Source of the DNA: Chloroflexota bacterium | Lineage (GTDB): Bacteria; Chloroflexota; Limnocylindria; Limnocylindrales; CSP1-4 | Direction: 5' to 3' | DNA length: 39,346 nucleotides | NCBI GenBank assembly: GCA_021786265.1 | Contig: JAJYNP010000181.1 | Coordinates: 1 to 39,346 of the forward strand | In this document: piece by piece, positions 24,471 through 32,382 of the stretch | How positions within the stretch are numbered: position 1 is the first letter of the stretch | How the letters are laid out: each line of letters starts with the position of its first letter | Translations under genes and position numbers: made by a program | Notes under the pieces: generated by a model | The model's input: the letters and a program-made list of their open reading frames with translations, nothing else | The model's database searches: none | Told to the model about the DNA's origin: nothing

Positions 24471-25265
24471 ATGCGACCGATCATCATTGCCGCCAACTGG
24501 AAGATGAACACCACCCCGGCCGACGCTGGCCCGCTGGCCTCCGCCATCGCCGCGGCCACGGCCACGGACGACGTCGTGCGCGTGATCTGTCCGCCGTACG
24601 TCTGCCTGGCACCGGTGCGCGACGCCCTGGCCGGCACCGGGATCGCGGTGGGTGCCCAGGACGTGCACCCGCTGGCCGCCGGGGCGTACACGGGCGAGAT
24701 CAGCGCCGGCATGCTCGCCGGGCTGGCGAGCTGGTGCATCGTCGGGCACTCGGAGCGCCGGCGCGACCAGCACGAGACGGACGAGCTGATCGGCCGCAAG
24801 CTGGCACGCTGCCTTGAGTCGGGCCTGCGCCCGATCTGGTGCGTCGGCGAGCAGCTCGACGAGCGCGAGGCCGGACGCGCCGAGGCGGTCGTCCGCGAGC
24901 AGGTGGGGCGGGCGCTCCTGGCGGGCGGCCTGTCGAACGGCGACTGGGCCGGGTCGGTGGTGATCGCCTACGAGCCGGTCTGGGCGATCGGCACCGGCCG
25001 CACGGCGCGTGGCGCGGACGCGGCCGCCATGGCAGACGCCATCCGGGCCGCGCTCGAGGCGAACGGGTGGACACGCGACGCGGTGGCGGCCGTGCCGATC
25101 CTCTACGGCGGCAGCGTGACCGCGGCCAGCATCGGCGAGTTCCTCGCGGAGCCGGCCATCGACGGTGCGCTGGTCGGAGGGGCGAGCCTGAAGCCGGACG
25201 AGATGGCCGGGATCGTGGCGCGGGCCACGACGACGGCAGCCGCGAGGCGGGCCGCGGCGGGATAG
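24471..25265 (+). CDS. tpiA: Triose-phosphate isomerase
   Basis: TpiA interconverts dihydroxyacetone phosphate and glyceraldehyde 3-phosphate in glycolysis and gluconeogenesis, in the cytosol. At 264 aa it is close to the usual 250. All catalytic landmarks are present: AANWKMN near residue 8 (Lys), CIVGHSERR near residue 90 (His), and the base and mobile loop AYEPVWAIGTG near residue 165. The phosphate-binding ILYGGSVT and GALVGGASL close the barrel. The ATG at 24471 lies seven bases after the whiA stop with no ribosome site, so it is likely read from a leaderless transcript starting at its own promoter. gpmA converges on it after 32 bases. Confidence 0.96.
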   Translation: MRPIIIAANWKMNTTPADAGPLASAIAAATATDDVVRVICPPYVCLAPVRDALAGTGIAVGAQDVHPLAAGAYTGEISAGMLAGLASWCIVGHSERRRDQHETDELIGRKLARCLESGLRPIWCVGEQLDEREAGRAEAVVREQVGRALLAGGLSNGDWAGSVVIAYEPVWAIGTGRTARGADAAAMADAIRAALEANGWTRDAVAAVPILYGGSVTAASIGEFLAEPAIDGALVGGASLKPDEMAGIVARATTTAAARRAAAG

Positions 25266-25277
25266 TCCGCCCGCGAA

Positions 25278-25333
25278 CGTGCCCTGCGCCGCGACCGTCA
25301 GCCCTGCGGCCTGGCCGTGCCCTGCGCCGCGAC
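25278..25333 (+). repeat. 18-base direct repeat, 38 bp apart, at the 3' end of gpmA
   Basis: CGTGCCCTGCGCCGCGAC occurs at 25278-25295 (between tpiA and gpmA) and at 25316-25333 (inside the gpmA 3' coding end). It looks like a 38-bp local duplication that has partly decayed. Confidence 0.8.
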
Positions 25334-26110
25334 GGCCGCGGCGGCGGCGGCGATCCTGTCGGGGTCTCCCAGGTAGAAGTGCCTGACCGGTCGCAGGTCG
25401 GCGTCCAGGTCATACACGAGCGGCACCCCGGTCGGGATGTTGAGGCCCACGATCGCCTCGTCGGACATCTGGTCCAGGTACTTCACCAGCGCACGCAGGC
25501 TGTTTCCATGCGCCACGATCAGCACGCGCTTCGCAGACCGGACGACCGGAGCGATCTCCGCATGCCAGTAGGGGAGGAACCGTGCGACGGTGTTCACCAG
25601 GGCCTCGCACCGGGGCAGGTCGGCGGGGGCGACGTCCGCGTAGCGCGGATCTCGTCCGGGAAACCGAGGATCGTCGAGATCGAGCGGCGGCGGCGGCACG
25701 TCGTAGCTCCGCCGCCAGAGGCGCACCTGCTCCTCGCCGTACTGTTCCGCGGTCTGGGCCTTGTTCAGACCCTGCAGCGCGCCGTAATGGCGCTCGTTCA
25801 GGCGCCACGACTTGGTGACGGGGATCCACATCAGGTCGAGCTCCTCGAGCGCGATCCAGAGCGTGCGGATCGCGCGCTTGAGCACGGAGGTGAACGCCAC
25901 GTCGAACCCGTATCTGCCCTCTCGCAGCAGGCGTCCGGCCTCGTGCGCCTCCGCAACGCCCTTGTCGGACAGGTCGACGTCCGTCCATCCGGTGTAGAGG
26001 TTCTCCCGGTTCCACGTGCTCTCGCCATGACGGAGGAGCACGACACGGTGGGTCGCGCCGTTCGCCAGGGCCGGTTCCGGGAGGGCGGTGTTGATCGAGT
26101 TCGGTTCCAT
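25298..26110 (-). CDS. gpmA: 2,3-bisphosphoglycerate-dependent phosphoglycerate mutase
   Basis: GpmA interconverts 3- and 2-phosphoglycerate through a phospho-histidine. The 270-aa protein carries [12 protein letters not shown] near residue 23 (phosphorylated His), [13 protein letters not shown], the substrate loop [14 protein letters not shown] near residue 105, [18 protein letters not shown] near residue 200 (second His) and [10 protein letters not shown]. It has about 20 extra residues at each end: an N-terminal lead and an Ala/Gln-rich C-terminal tail that includes a repeated DNA segment. The ATG at 26110 has no Shine-Dalgarno and lies six bases after GATAAT. It converges on tpiA and is divergent from secG. 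Confidence 0.95.
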   Translation of the reverse strand: MEPNSINTALPEPALANGATHRVVLLRHGESTWNRENLYTGWTDVDLSDKGVAEAHEAGRLLREGRYGFDVAFTSVLKRAIRTLWIALEELDLMWIPVTKSWRLNERHYGALQGLNKAQTAEQYGEEQVRLWRRSYDVPPPPLDLDDPRFPGRDPRYADVAPADLPRCEALVNTVARFLPYWHAEIAPVVRSAKRVLIVAHGNSLRALVKYLDQMSDEAIVGLNIPTGVPLVYDLDADLRPVRHFYLGDPDRIAAAAAAVAAQGTARPQG

Positions 26111-26116
26111 GGCGGC

Positions 26117-26159
26117 ATTATCCCGGCGCGCCCGTCTGGTGTCCCGGGCCGAATGGGGC
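26117..26159 (-). promoter_or_regulatory. gpmA promoter with an element shared with tpiA
   Basis: Read on the minus strand: GCCCCATTCGGCCCGG (26159 down to 26144), 21 bases, GATAAT (26122 to 26117), six bases, ATG. The layout and 16-mer are identical to tpiA, and the five bases before GATAAT (GCCGG) also match. The rest of the 21-base gap differs, which argues for constraint on the boxes over a very recent copy. Confidence 0.6.
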
Positions 26160-26264
26160 GGCTGCGGCTGGCCGTCCCGGCACCCGGTGCGCCGACCGTG
26201 TCTCCTCACGAGGCCGGCCCCGCGACCCGCCCGGTCGGTTCCGAACTGCTTCCCGGGTGGGGGC

Positions 26265-26275
26265 TGTGCTATCCT
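26265..26275 (+). promoter_or_regulatory. Putative secG promoter (extended -10)
   Basis: TGTGCTATCCT contains TGC-TATCCT, an extended -10, 43 bases before the secG start. It closely matches the elements in front of both tRNA clusters (TGTGCTAACAT and TGTGCTAACCT). Confidence 0.5.
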
Positions 26276-26318
26276 TCGCCACCGCGCGACCCGTTCGCAC
26301 CCGGAGGTCCACGTTCCC

Positions 26319-26540
26319 TTGAATCCAGTCCTGGCCCTCGCCGAGATCGTCGTCAGCATCGGGCTGATGGCATCCATTCTGCTGCAGGCGCGCGGCGCGG
26401 GGTTGTCGTCGGCGTTCGGCGGCGACTCTGCCGTGTACCGCAGCCGGCGCGGGATCGAGAAGCGGCTCTTCCAGTTCACGATCCTGCTGGCCGTCCTGTT
26501 CGTCATCTTCTCGCTGACGGTTTTCCGCCTCGTCGGCTGA
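26319..26540 (+). CDS. secG: Preprotein translocase subunit SecG
   Basis: SecG is the small accessory subunit of the SecYEG channel. The 73-aa protein has two membrane helices (residues ~4-22, [20 protein letters not shown], and ~52-71, [20 protein letters not shown]). Between them lies the conserved cytoplasmic loop [20 protein letters not shown], which is the family signature. The start is TTG at 26319, preceded by GGAGGT; the frame is open upstream but those residues are not SecG-like. It is separated by 31 bases from the solute-binding protein gene, so the two may be co-transcribed. Confidence 0.92.
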   Translation: MNPVLALAEIVVSIGLMASILLQARGAGLSSAFGGDSAVYRSRRGIEKRLFQFTILLAVLFVIFSLTVFRLVG

Positions 26541-26571
26541 GCGGCCGCCGGTGCCGCTCCATGGAGGGCCC

Positions 26572-28272
26572 ATGACCCGCCGGGACCACCTGGTCGTGGC
26601 CGTGGCGATGGTGCTGCTCGTGGCGATCGCCGGCGCGATGGTGCTGGTGCCACCGGCGGCGGACACGTCCGCGAGCGCCGTCGCCCCCGCCTCAACGCCT
26701 GCGCCGCGGACCTTCCGCGACGGCGTCGTCGGGACGATTGCCACGCTGGACCCGCTGTTCGCAACGACGCGTCCCGAGCTCGACATCGACGCGCTCCTGT
26801 TCAGCGGGCTCACCCGGCTCGGCCCGGACGGCTCCGTCGTCCCGGACCTCGCGTCGAGCTGGGCCGCCGGCAAGGACGGGCGCACCTGGACCTTCCGGCT
26901 GCGCGCCGGTGCGACCTGGCATGATGGCGTGCCGGTCACGGCCGACGACGTCGTGTTCACCGTGCGCACCACCCAGGACCCTCAGTACCGCGGGCCACTC
27001 GCGGGCGCCTGGGAGGGCGTGACCGTCCAGGCGCTGGATCGCCTGGACGTGCGGTTCACGCTCGCGACCCCGGTCGCCGACTTCCCGCTCGCCGCGCGGA
27101 GCCCCATCCTGCCGGCCCATCTCCTCGCCAGCCAGTCGATCGCGAACCTCGGTGCCACCTCGTTCGAGCTCCACCCGATCGGGGCGGGACCGTTCCGGCT
27201 GGTGACGCTCGCCGCGACCGGTGCCGTCCTCCAACGTACGGGTGACGCGGCGGTTCCGACGCCGGCGGTCACGTTCCCATCGAGCCCCCTCGACTGGCAG
27301 CTCCCGGCAGACATCGAGCAGATCGACGTCCGGGTGTTCGCCGACCAGGGCGCGCTGGCGGCCGCCTTCCAGGCGGGCCAGGTTGACGCTGCCGGGGGTC
27401 TTCCGCCGGACGTCGCGTCGCGCCTCGCGACGCTGCCCGGGGCACGGTTGGTGGCGTACCAGCGAACGGTCCTGACGGCGGTCATGCTCAACCTGCGGTT
27501 CGGCCACAACCTCTTCCAGAACCCCCACGTGCGGCGGGCGCTGCTGCTCGCCATCGACCGGGACGCCCTGGTGAGGGTGGAGCTCGGTGGCCTCGGAACG
27601 CGGGCGGACACGCTGGTGCCTCCGTCCTCGTGGGCGTTCGACCCGAACGCGGCTGGACGGGTGCCGTATGACCCGAAGGCCGCGGCGAAGGAACTCCTCG
27701 CGGCCGGCTGGCGACGATCCGGGTCCGGATGGCTGCGGCCGGGCGCCAGGGGGGCCGTCACGATCGAGCTGCTGACCGTGGACGCCGCGACGAACCCGCT
27801 CGACTTCGCGATCGCCACGCAGATCGCGGCGGACTGGAAGGCGATCGGGCTCCCGGCCAGGTTCACGGTGATGAGTGCGGATCAGGCCATCAACGACAAG
27901 CTGGTACCCGGCGTGTACGACGCGGCCGTGGTCGACCTGAACGTTGGCCTGGACGCGGACCTGTACCCCCTGCTCGCGTCCGCGCAGGCTGTCGTGGGCG
28001 GATCGAACCTGAGCGGGTTCCAGTCGGTCAAGCTCGATCCGCTCCTCGAGGCGGCGCGCGCGTACGCACCGCAGGCCATGCGTGTGAAGCGGATCGCGGC
28101 GGTCGAGGCGGACCTGGCGCAGGAGCTGCCGATCCTGCCGCTGGTGTACGCGGACTACCCGTACGTGGTCCGCGACACGGTCCAGGGACCGGCTCCTCGG
28201 CTCCTTTCGGACCCCGGGGAACGATTCTGGGATGTGCTAACATGGCGGCTCGCGAAGCCGGCCGGGCAGTGA
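26572..28272 (+). CDS. Peptide/nickel-type ABC transporter substrate-binding protein
   Basis: Extracytoplasmic solute-binding protein of family 5 (SBP_bac_5), which binds oligopeptides, nickel or other small solutes for ABC importers. The 566-aa protein has an N-terminal signal or anchor helix (residues ~7-28, [20 protein letters not shown]) but no lipobox Cys. The fold follows: [58 protein letters not shown] (family signature), [11 protein letters not shown], and [21 protein letters not shown]. No permease or ATPase gene is adjacent, so it is an orphan. The ATG at 26572 follows GGAGGG. The tRNA-Leu promoter lies inside its 3' end. Confidence 0.88.
   Translation: MTRRDHLVVAVAMVLLVAIAGAMVLVPPAADTSASAVAPASTPAPRTFRDGVVGTIATLDPLFATTRPELDIDALLFSGLTRLGPDGSVVPDLASSWAAGKDGRTWTFRLRAGATWHDGVPVTADDVVFTVRTTQDPQYRGPLAGAWEGVTVQALDRLDVRFTLATPVADFPLAARSPILPAHLLASQSIANLGATSFELHPIGAGPFRLVTLAATGAVLQRTGDAAVPTPAVTFPSSPLDWQLPADIEQIDVRVFADQGALAAAFQAGQVDAAGGLPPDVASRLATLPGARLVAYQRTVLTAVMLNLRFGHNLFQNPHVRRALLLAIDRDALVRVELGGLGTRADTLVPPSSWAFDPNAAGRVPYDPKAAAKELLAAGWRRSGSGWLRPGARGAVTIELLTVDAATNPLDFAIATQIAADWKAIGLPARFTVMSADQAINDKLVPGVYDAAVVDLNVGLDADLYPLLASAQAVVGGSNLSGFQSVKLDPLLEAARAYAPQAMRVKRIAAVEADLAQELPILPLVYADYPYVVRDTVQGPAPRLLSDPGERFWDVLTWRLAKPAGQ
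28233..28243 (+). promoter_or_regulatory. Putative promoter of the Leu-Leu-Val tRNA cluster
   Basis: TGTGCTAACAT holds an extended -10 (TGC-TAACAT), 47 bases before the first tRNA and inside the end of the solute-binding protein gene. The same 11-mer with one change precedes the second tRNA cluster. Confidence 0.5.
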
Positions 28273-28290
28273 CCGGCCCGATCGGAGCGG

Positions 28291-28377
28291 GCCGAGGTGG
28301 CGGAATAGGTAGACGCGCTAGCTTCAGGAGCTAGTGCCCGCAAGGGCGTATGGGTTCGACTCCCTTCCTCGGTACCA
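28291..28377 (+). tRNA. tRNA-Leu(CAG)
   Basis: Acceptor GCCGAGG pairs with CCTCGGT (one G-T pair); CCA is encoded. The anticodon stem CTAGC/GCTAG encloses TTCAGGA, anticodon CAG. A long variable arm (TGCCCGCAAGGGCGT) is typical of class II leucine tRNAs. The T-loop is TTCGACT. Confidence 0.96.
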
Positions 28378-28406
28378 CCCTGGCGGACGGCTCTCGCGGC
28401 GCTCGT

Positions 28407-28491
28407 GCCCAGGTGGCGGAATTGGTATACGCGTACGTTTGAGGGGCGTATGACGCAAGTCATCCGGGTTCAAGTCCCGGCCTGGGCACCA
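28407..28491 (+). tRNA. tRNA-Leu(GAG)
   Basis: Acceptor GCCCAGG/CCTGGGC with encoded CCA. The anticodon stem TACGT/GCGTA encloses TTGAGGG, anticodon GAG. The long variable arm GACGCAAGTC and T-loop TTCAAGT fit a leucine tRNA. Confidence 0.95.
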
Positions 28492-28510
28492 CCCTCCCGA
28501 CACTGAGTCC

Positions 28511-28536
28511 GACGCGGCGCCCTCCAGCGCCGCGTC
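28511..28536 (+). terminator. Hairpin between tRNA-Leu(GAG) and tRNA-Val
   Basis: GACGCGGCGC-CCTCCA-GCGCCGCGTC is a perfect 10-bp stem followed by TCGTT. It may be a terminator or a processing hairpin, because tRNA-Val starts nine bases later. Confidence 0.5.
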
Positions 28537-28545
28537 TCGTTCCAT

Positions 28546-28622
28546 GGGCGGTTAGCTCAGCTGGTCAGAGCGCCTCGCTTACACCGAGGATGTCAGGGGT
28601 TCGAGTCCTCTACCGCCCACCA
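28546..28622 (+). tRNA. tRNA-Val(UAC)
   Basis: Acceptor GGGCGGT/ACCGCCC with encoded CCA. The anticodon stem CCTCG/CGAGG encloses CTTACAC, anticodon TAC. The D-arm TAGCTCAGCTGGTCAGAGC and T-arm GGGGTTCGAGTCCTC are standard. Confidence 0.97.
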
Positions 28623-28689
28623 CCGGTGCTGCCGCACGTCACGCCGCGGTGGCCCGACCCCCGCACCACAGAGGTGGGATCTCCACCCC

Positions 28690-29802
28690 TTGGCATCCGT
28701 CCGACGCCTGCGCCGCAGCCCGCGAAACGCCCCGACCCCGGACGGTCGGGCGCGGCTGGGGGTCGCGCTGGCCGTGGCCTGTCTCCTGGTCCCGCTCCTT
28801 GCGGCCTGTGGAGGCGCGGCCGCCCGCCCATCGTCCGGGCCGAGTGCGCTGGAGCCAGGCGCCGGGCACACCACGGCGCCGCCGGCGGTGACGCCGGGAT
28901 CCGTCCCGCCTCCGTTGCCGGGACCGAGCGCCCCGCCGGGTGTATGGGCGAGTGCACGGGCGAGTGCGCAGCCCGGCGCGCAGCCCGGCCATGGCCGCTC
29001 GGCGACGGGCGGCCTCCCCGCCTTCACGCACGTTTACCTGATCGTCATGGAGAACCACGGTCTCTCCGCGATCCTCCGCAGCGGTGACGCACCCTATCTC
29101 AACTCGCTCATCGCACGGTATGGGCTGGCCACCGACTACCATGCCGTGGCGCATCCCTCGGAACCGAACTACCTCGCGCTGTTCAGCGGCTCGACCCAGG
29201 GGGTGACGGACGACGGCGTACACGACATCTCGGCCAGAACCATCGTGGACCAGCTCGACGCCGCCCGACGCACGTGGCGCGTCTTCGCCCAGAACGCGCC
29301 CCCGGACTGTTTCCAGGGATATGCGGCGAGCGGTGGCCCGGACGGTGCGGGCGTCTACGCCCGGAAGCATGAGCCGGCGATCAGCTTCACGGGGATCAGC
29401 GGGAACGCGGTGCGCTGCGCGAACATCACCGACTTCGCCCACTTCGACCCGTCGTCGGCCGACTACGAGCTGATCATCCCGAACATGTGCAACGACATGC
29501 ACGACTGCGGCGTGGCCCAGGGCGACCGGTTCCTTTCCGGGTTCGTGCCCCGGATCCTGGACAGCACGGCCTGGCGGCAGGGCGGCGTGCTGTTCATCAC
29601 CTGGGACGAGGGGAGCGGGTCGGAGCCCGTCGCGACGCTCGTCATCGCTCCCGACGTGCCGGCCGGGTTCCGCTCGAGCGTGCCCCATGACCACTACTCG
29701 CTGCTCCGGACCATCGAGGACGCGTGGGGCCTGCCGTGCCTGGCCAACGCGTGCTCCGCGAACGACATGGCGGAGTTCTTCCGGACGGCGGCGACGCCGT
29801 AG
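28690..29802 (+). CDS. Lipoprotein phosphoesterase (acid phosphatase / phospholipase C-like family)
   Basis: Surface lipoprotein of the phosphoesterase family (PF04185 type: bacterial phospholipase C and acid phosphatases, alkaline-phosphatase fold). The 370-aa protein starts at TTG 28690; no better start precedes the signal peptide. Residues ~23-40 form the signal with lipobox LLAAC (Cys40). After a Ser/Pro/Ala-rich linker the catalytic domain begins near residue 115 with VYLIVMENHG, then the signature AHPSEPNYLALFSGSTQGV near residue 155. Later come DYELIIPNMCNDMHDC, LFITWDEGSGSEPVATLVIAPDV and VPHDHYSLLRTIED, which carry the metal-binding Asp and His residues. The substrate is unknown; phosphate scavenging beside the 5'-nucleotidase is an inference. 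Confidence 0.85.
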   Translation: MASVRRLRRSPRNAPTPDGRARLGVALAVACLLVPLLAACGGAAARPSSGPSALEPGAGHTTAPPAVTPGSVPPPLPGPSAPPGVWASARASAQPGAQPGHGRSATGGLPAFTHVYLIVMENHGLSAILRSGDAPYLNSLIARYGLATDYHAVAHPSEPNYLALFSGSTQGVTDDGVHDISARTIVDQLDAARRTWRVFAQNAPPDCFQGYAASGGPDGAGVYARKHEPAISFTGISGNAVRCANITDFAHFDPSSADYELIIPNMCNDMHDCGVAQGDRFLSGFVPRILDSTAWRQGGVLFITWDEGSGSEPVATLVIAPDVPAGFRSSVPHDHYSLLRTIEDAWGLPCLANACSANDMAEFFRTAATP

Positions 29803-29866
29803 ATCCAGGCTGCAGGCCGCGGGCCGCACGTCGCCGCGGCGCGCATCACGCCCGCAGGCGACGCTC

Positions 29867-29874
29867 GCTAGACT
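29867..29874 (+). promoter_or_regulatory. Putative lemA promoter (-10)
   Basis: GCTAGACT, with TAGACT as the -10, lies 53 bases before the lemA start in the gap after the phosphoesterase. The same 8-mer stands ten bases upstream of tRNA-Leu(UAA). Confidence 0.4.
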
Positions 29875-29927
29875 GGAGGCAACCTGGGGATGGGCGCCGC
29901 CCGAGCCCCGTGGGTGGAGGGACTTGC

Positions 29928-30497
29928 GTGGACCCCATCACGATCATCGTGCTCGTCCTCCTCGTCGTCATCGTCGGCGGGGGTGTGCTCCTCTACAACA
30001 ACCTCGTCCAGAGCCGGATCCGGGTCGACGAGGCGTGGGCGCAGATCGACGTCCAGCTGAAGCGCCGCCACGACCTGATCCCGAACCTCGTCAACGCCGT
30101 GAAGGGCTACATGGGGTTCGAGCAGAAGGTCCTGGAGAACGTCACCAATGCGCGCGCGAACGCCGTCGCCGCGGGATCGAAGGGCCCCGCCGCGCAGTCC
30201 GCGGCCGAGAACCAGCTGACGCAGACGCTGCGCTCCCTGTTCGCCGTGGTCGAGAACTACCCCGACCTGAAGGCGAACCAGAACGTCCTCGCGCTGCAGG
30301 AGCAGCTGACCACCACCGAGAACCAGATCGCGTTCTCGCGCCAGAACTACAACGCCTCGGTCATGCAGTACAACACGTCGATCGCCACGTTCCCCAGCGC
30401 GCTGCTCGCCGGCCCGTTCGGCTTCACCCGCCGCGAGTTCTTCGAGGCCGAGCCCGAGGCGCAGCAGGTCCCGCAGGTCGACCTGACGCTGAGCTGA
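29928..30497 (+). CDS. lemA: LemA family protein
   Basis: LemA proteins are small membrane-anchored helical proteins of unclear function, often encoded next to HtpX-type proteases. The 189-aa protein has an N-terminal membrane helix (residues ~4-22, ITIIVLVLLVVIVGGGVLL). The family core follows: YNNLVQSRIRVDEAWAQIDV, LKRRHDLIPNLVNAVKGYMG, and NQIAFSRQNYNASVMQYNT near residue 125. It ends with FGFTRREFFEAEPEAQQVPQ, where conserved FPS/F motifs normally lie. The start is GTG, preceded by a strong GGAGGGA. htpX follows 85 bases downstream, the standard pairing. Confidence 0.93.
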   Translation: MDPITIIVLVLLVVIVGGGVLLYNNLVQSRIRVDEAWAQIDVQLKRRHDLIPNLVNAVKGYMGFEQKVLENVTNARANAVAAGSKGPAAQSAAENQLTQTLRSLFAVVENYPDLKANQNVLALQEQLTTTENQIAFSRQNYNASVMQYNTSIATFPSALLAGPFGFTRREFFEAEPEAQQVPQVDLTLS

Positions 30498-30582
30498 GGA
30501 ATCGGTCGGTGGAGGATACCCTCCGGGCCGCCGGTCCGGGGTCGCCGGACGAGCGACGTCCGCGCCGGCGGGGGCAGAAGCC

Positions 30583-31566
30583 GTGATCCCGCGCACCACC
30601 TTCTACAGCGAGGAGGCGGCCAACCGGCGGTACTCGCTGCTGCTCGCGTTTGTGGTCCTGCTCGTGCTGGCCGGGCTGGGATTCGCGATCGGCTACGGCG
30701 TGAGCGGGAACCTCGATACCGCGTACGTCGTGGTGCTCGGGGCGGTCTTCCTGTCGCTGCTCCTGACCGCGGGCTCGTACTTCGGGGGCGACTCGCTCGT
30801 GCTGAGCGCGTCGCATGCACGGGAGGTCACCCCGCAGCAGGCGCCGCAGCTCTTCAACGTCGTCCAGGAGATGGCCGTCGCGGCGAACGTCCCGATGCCC
30901 CGCGTCTACATCATCGACGACACTGCCCCCAACGCTTTCGCGACGGGGCGCGACCCGAAGCACGCCTCCATCGCGATCACGACCGGTCTCCTGCAGAAGC
31001 TCGACCGGGAGGAGCTGCAGGGCGTGATCGGCCACGAGATGTCGCACGTCCGGAACTACGACATCCGGTTCACGCTGCTGGTGGCGGTCCTCGTGGGGAG
31101 TATCGCCCTGCTCGCCGACTTCTTCCTGCGCTTCACCTTCTTCGGCGGTGGACCGCGCCGGGGCAGCGATCGCGAGGGTGGCGGGGGCGCCATCCAGCTG
31201 GTGCTCTTCGTGGTGGCGATCGTGCTGGCCATCCTGGCCCCGATCTTCGCCCGGCTGGTGCAGCTCGCCGTGAGCCGCCAGCGCGAGTACCTGGCCGACG
31301 CGTCGAGCGTGGAGCTGACCCGGAACCCGGCCGGGCTCGAGCGCGCCCTGGGGAAGATCGCATCGGACAAGGAGGTGCTCGAGGTGGCCAACCGGGCCAC
31401 GCAGCACCTCTACATCGTCAACCCGATCAAGAAGTTCGAGTCGCGTGCACAGGGCCTCTTCTCGACGCATCCGCCCATCGCCGACCGGATCAACCGGCTC
31501 CGCCAGCTGACCGGCGAGTCGCCGCTGGACGCGGCGGCGCTGCGGCAGCTGCAGGGGCTCGATTGA
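30583..31566 (+). CDS. htpX: HtpX-type membrane zinc metalloprotease (M48)
   Basis: HtpX degrades misfolded membrane proteins. The 327-aa protein has two N-terminal membrane helices (residues ~18-40 and ~48-66) and the M48 signature VIGHEMSHVRNYD near residue 148 (HExxH zinc ligands). A third ligand region is SRQREYLADASSVEL near residue 230, and two more hydrophobic segments lie at ~160-180 and ~203-228. The loop between them is Gly/Arg-rich. C-terminal LFSTHPPIADRINRLRQL is typical. The start is GTG 30583, after a G-rich stretch. The lemA-htpX pair suggests a membrane-quality function. Confidence 0.93.
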   Translation: MIPRTTFYSEEAANRRYSLLLAFVVLLVLAGLGFAIGYGVSGNLDTAYVVVLGAVFLSLLLTAGSYFGGDSLVLSASHAREVTPQQAPQLFNVVQEMAVAANVPMPRVYIIDDTAPNAFATGRDPKHASIAITTGLLQKLDREELQGVIGHEMSHVRNYDIRFTLLVAVLVGSIALLADFFLRFTFFGGGPRRGSDREGGGGAIQLVLFVVAIVLAILAPIFARLVQLAVSRQREYLADASSVELTRNPAGLERALGKIASDKEVLEVANRATQHLYIVNPIKKFESRAQGLFSTHPPIADRINRLRQLTGESPLDAAALRQLQGLD

Positions 31567-31860
31567 CTCTGGCACGAGCTGGCGATCGTCCGCTTCCTCC
31601 TCGTGCGGCGTCGGGCGGCGCCCGCGGTCCCGTCAGGGCTTGATCCCCGCGAGGGAACGCCGCGCGACACGGGCGGCCACACGGCACCAGCGGCGGTCCT
31701 GCAGCGTCCCGGCGGGCCTGATCCGCGCGAGCCGCTCGCGGCACGCCCCCGCGCTGTCACGGCTCAAGCTCCGCATTCGCACGTGAAGTACACAGTCGCG
31801 GTCTGGGGTGCGCGGTCCACCGTCCGGCCGGGAGGAGCCGCGTGCCTGATCCGCGCGTGG

Positions 31861-31914
31861 GCCGTGCGGCACCACCGCGCCGTGCCGCACCACCGCGCCG
31901 TGCCGCGCCACCGG
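31861..31914 (+). repeat. 18-bp tandem repeat, three copies
   Basis: Three imperfect copies of GCCGTGCCGCACCACCGC (one to three differences each) stand head to tail. They are in non-coding sequence. Confidence 0.85.
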
Positions 31915-32163
31915 GCCGTCTGGGCCCCGCGCGGCCAGATCCTTTGCATCACGCGCTCCGTGGCTGAGCGGGATAGGTGCCCAACCCTGCGCCCAAGCCG
32001 CCACGTGTCGACATGACGTGCGATATCGCGCTCTGCCGACGCGGAGAGGGAGTCGCCGGTGCGGACCGCACCGGGCGGTGCTTTGGGCAGCGACCCGGTG
32101 ACGCTGGACCCAGCATCAGGAGCGGCGGGCGCAGCGCCGGACGGCGTCGTTTGCCGGTCGCAG

Positions 32164-32200
32164 GCAGGCGTCACGGCAGGCGTCACAGGCAGGCGTCCGG
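32164..32200 (+). repeat. 12-13-base tandem repeat, three copies
   Basis: GCAGGCGTCACG, GCAGGCGTCACAG and GCAGGCGTCCGG stand in tandem, ending about 25 bases before the promoter of the Phe-Gly-Gln-Cys tRNA cluster. Confidence 0.75.
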
Positions 32201-32222
32201 GACTCGACTGGAACGCGGCCGG

Positions 32223-32233
32223 TGTGCTAACCT
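32223..32233 (+). promoter_or_regulatory. Putative promoter of the Phe-Gly-Gln-Cys tRNA cluster
   Basis: TGTGCTAACCT holds an extended -10 (TGC-TAACCT), 39 bases before tRNA-Phe. It matches the element before the first tRNA cluster in 10 of 11 bases. Confidence 0.5.
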
Positions 32234-32272
32234 GTCGGCCGCCGATGGGGTGGCGCCCCGAGGCGAAACCGG

Positions 32273-32348
32273 GCCGAGATAGCTCAGTTGGTAGAGCACG
32301 CGACTGAAAATCGCGGTGTCGCCAGTTCGATCCTGGCTCTCGGCACCA
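32273..32348 (+). tRNA. tRNA-Phe(GAA)
   Basis: Acceptor GCCGAGA/TCTCGGC with encoded CCA. The anticodon stem CGCGA/TCGCG encloses CTGAAAA, anticodon GAA. D-arm TAGCTCAGTTGGTAGAGCA. Confidence 0.97.
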
Positions 32349-32382
32349 TAGAACGAGCCCGGGATGGCCGGGCGGCGATCGA

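Larger units (their letters stand above)
31567..32272 (+). other. Non-coding stretch between htpX and the second tRNA cluster
   Basis: About 700 bases without a convincing gene in any frame. It holds an 18-bp triplication (31861-31914), a 14-base repeat GCCTGATCCGCGCG at 31716 and 31844, a ~12-base triplication near 32164-32200 and the tRNA promoter. The composition is irregular and it may contain decayed sequence, but I cannot name a source. Confidence 0.5.

Noticed and set aside
28155..28545. Small minus-strand frames with GxGxRTRT/GRDLNPDD-like text
   Set aside because: These are translations of tRNA genes read backwards, not proteins.
31966..32010. tRNA-Ser-like D-arm (GTGGCTGAGCGGGATAGG)
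   Set aside because: No pairing acceptor stem, anticodon arm or T-arm follows.
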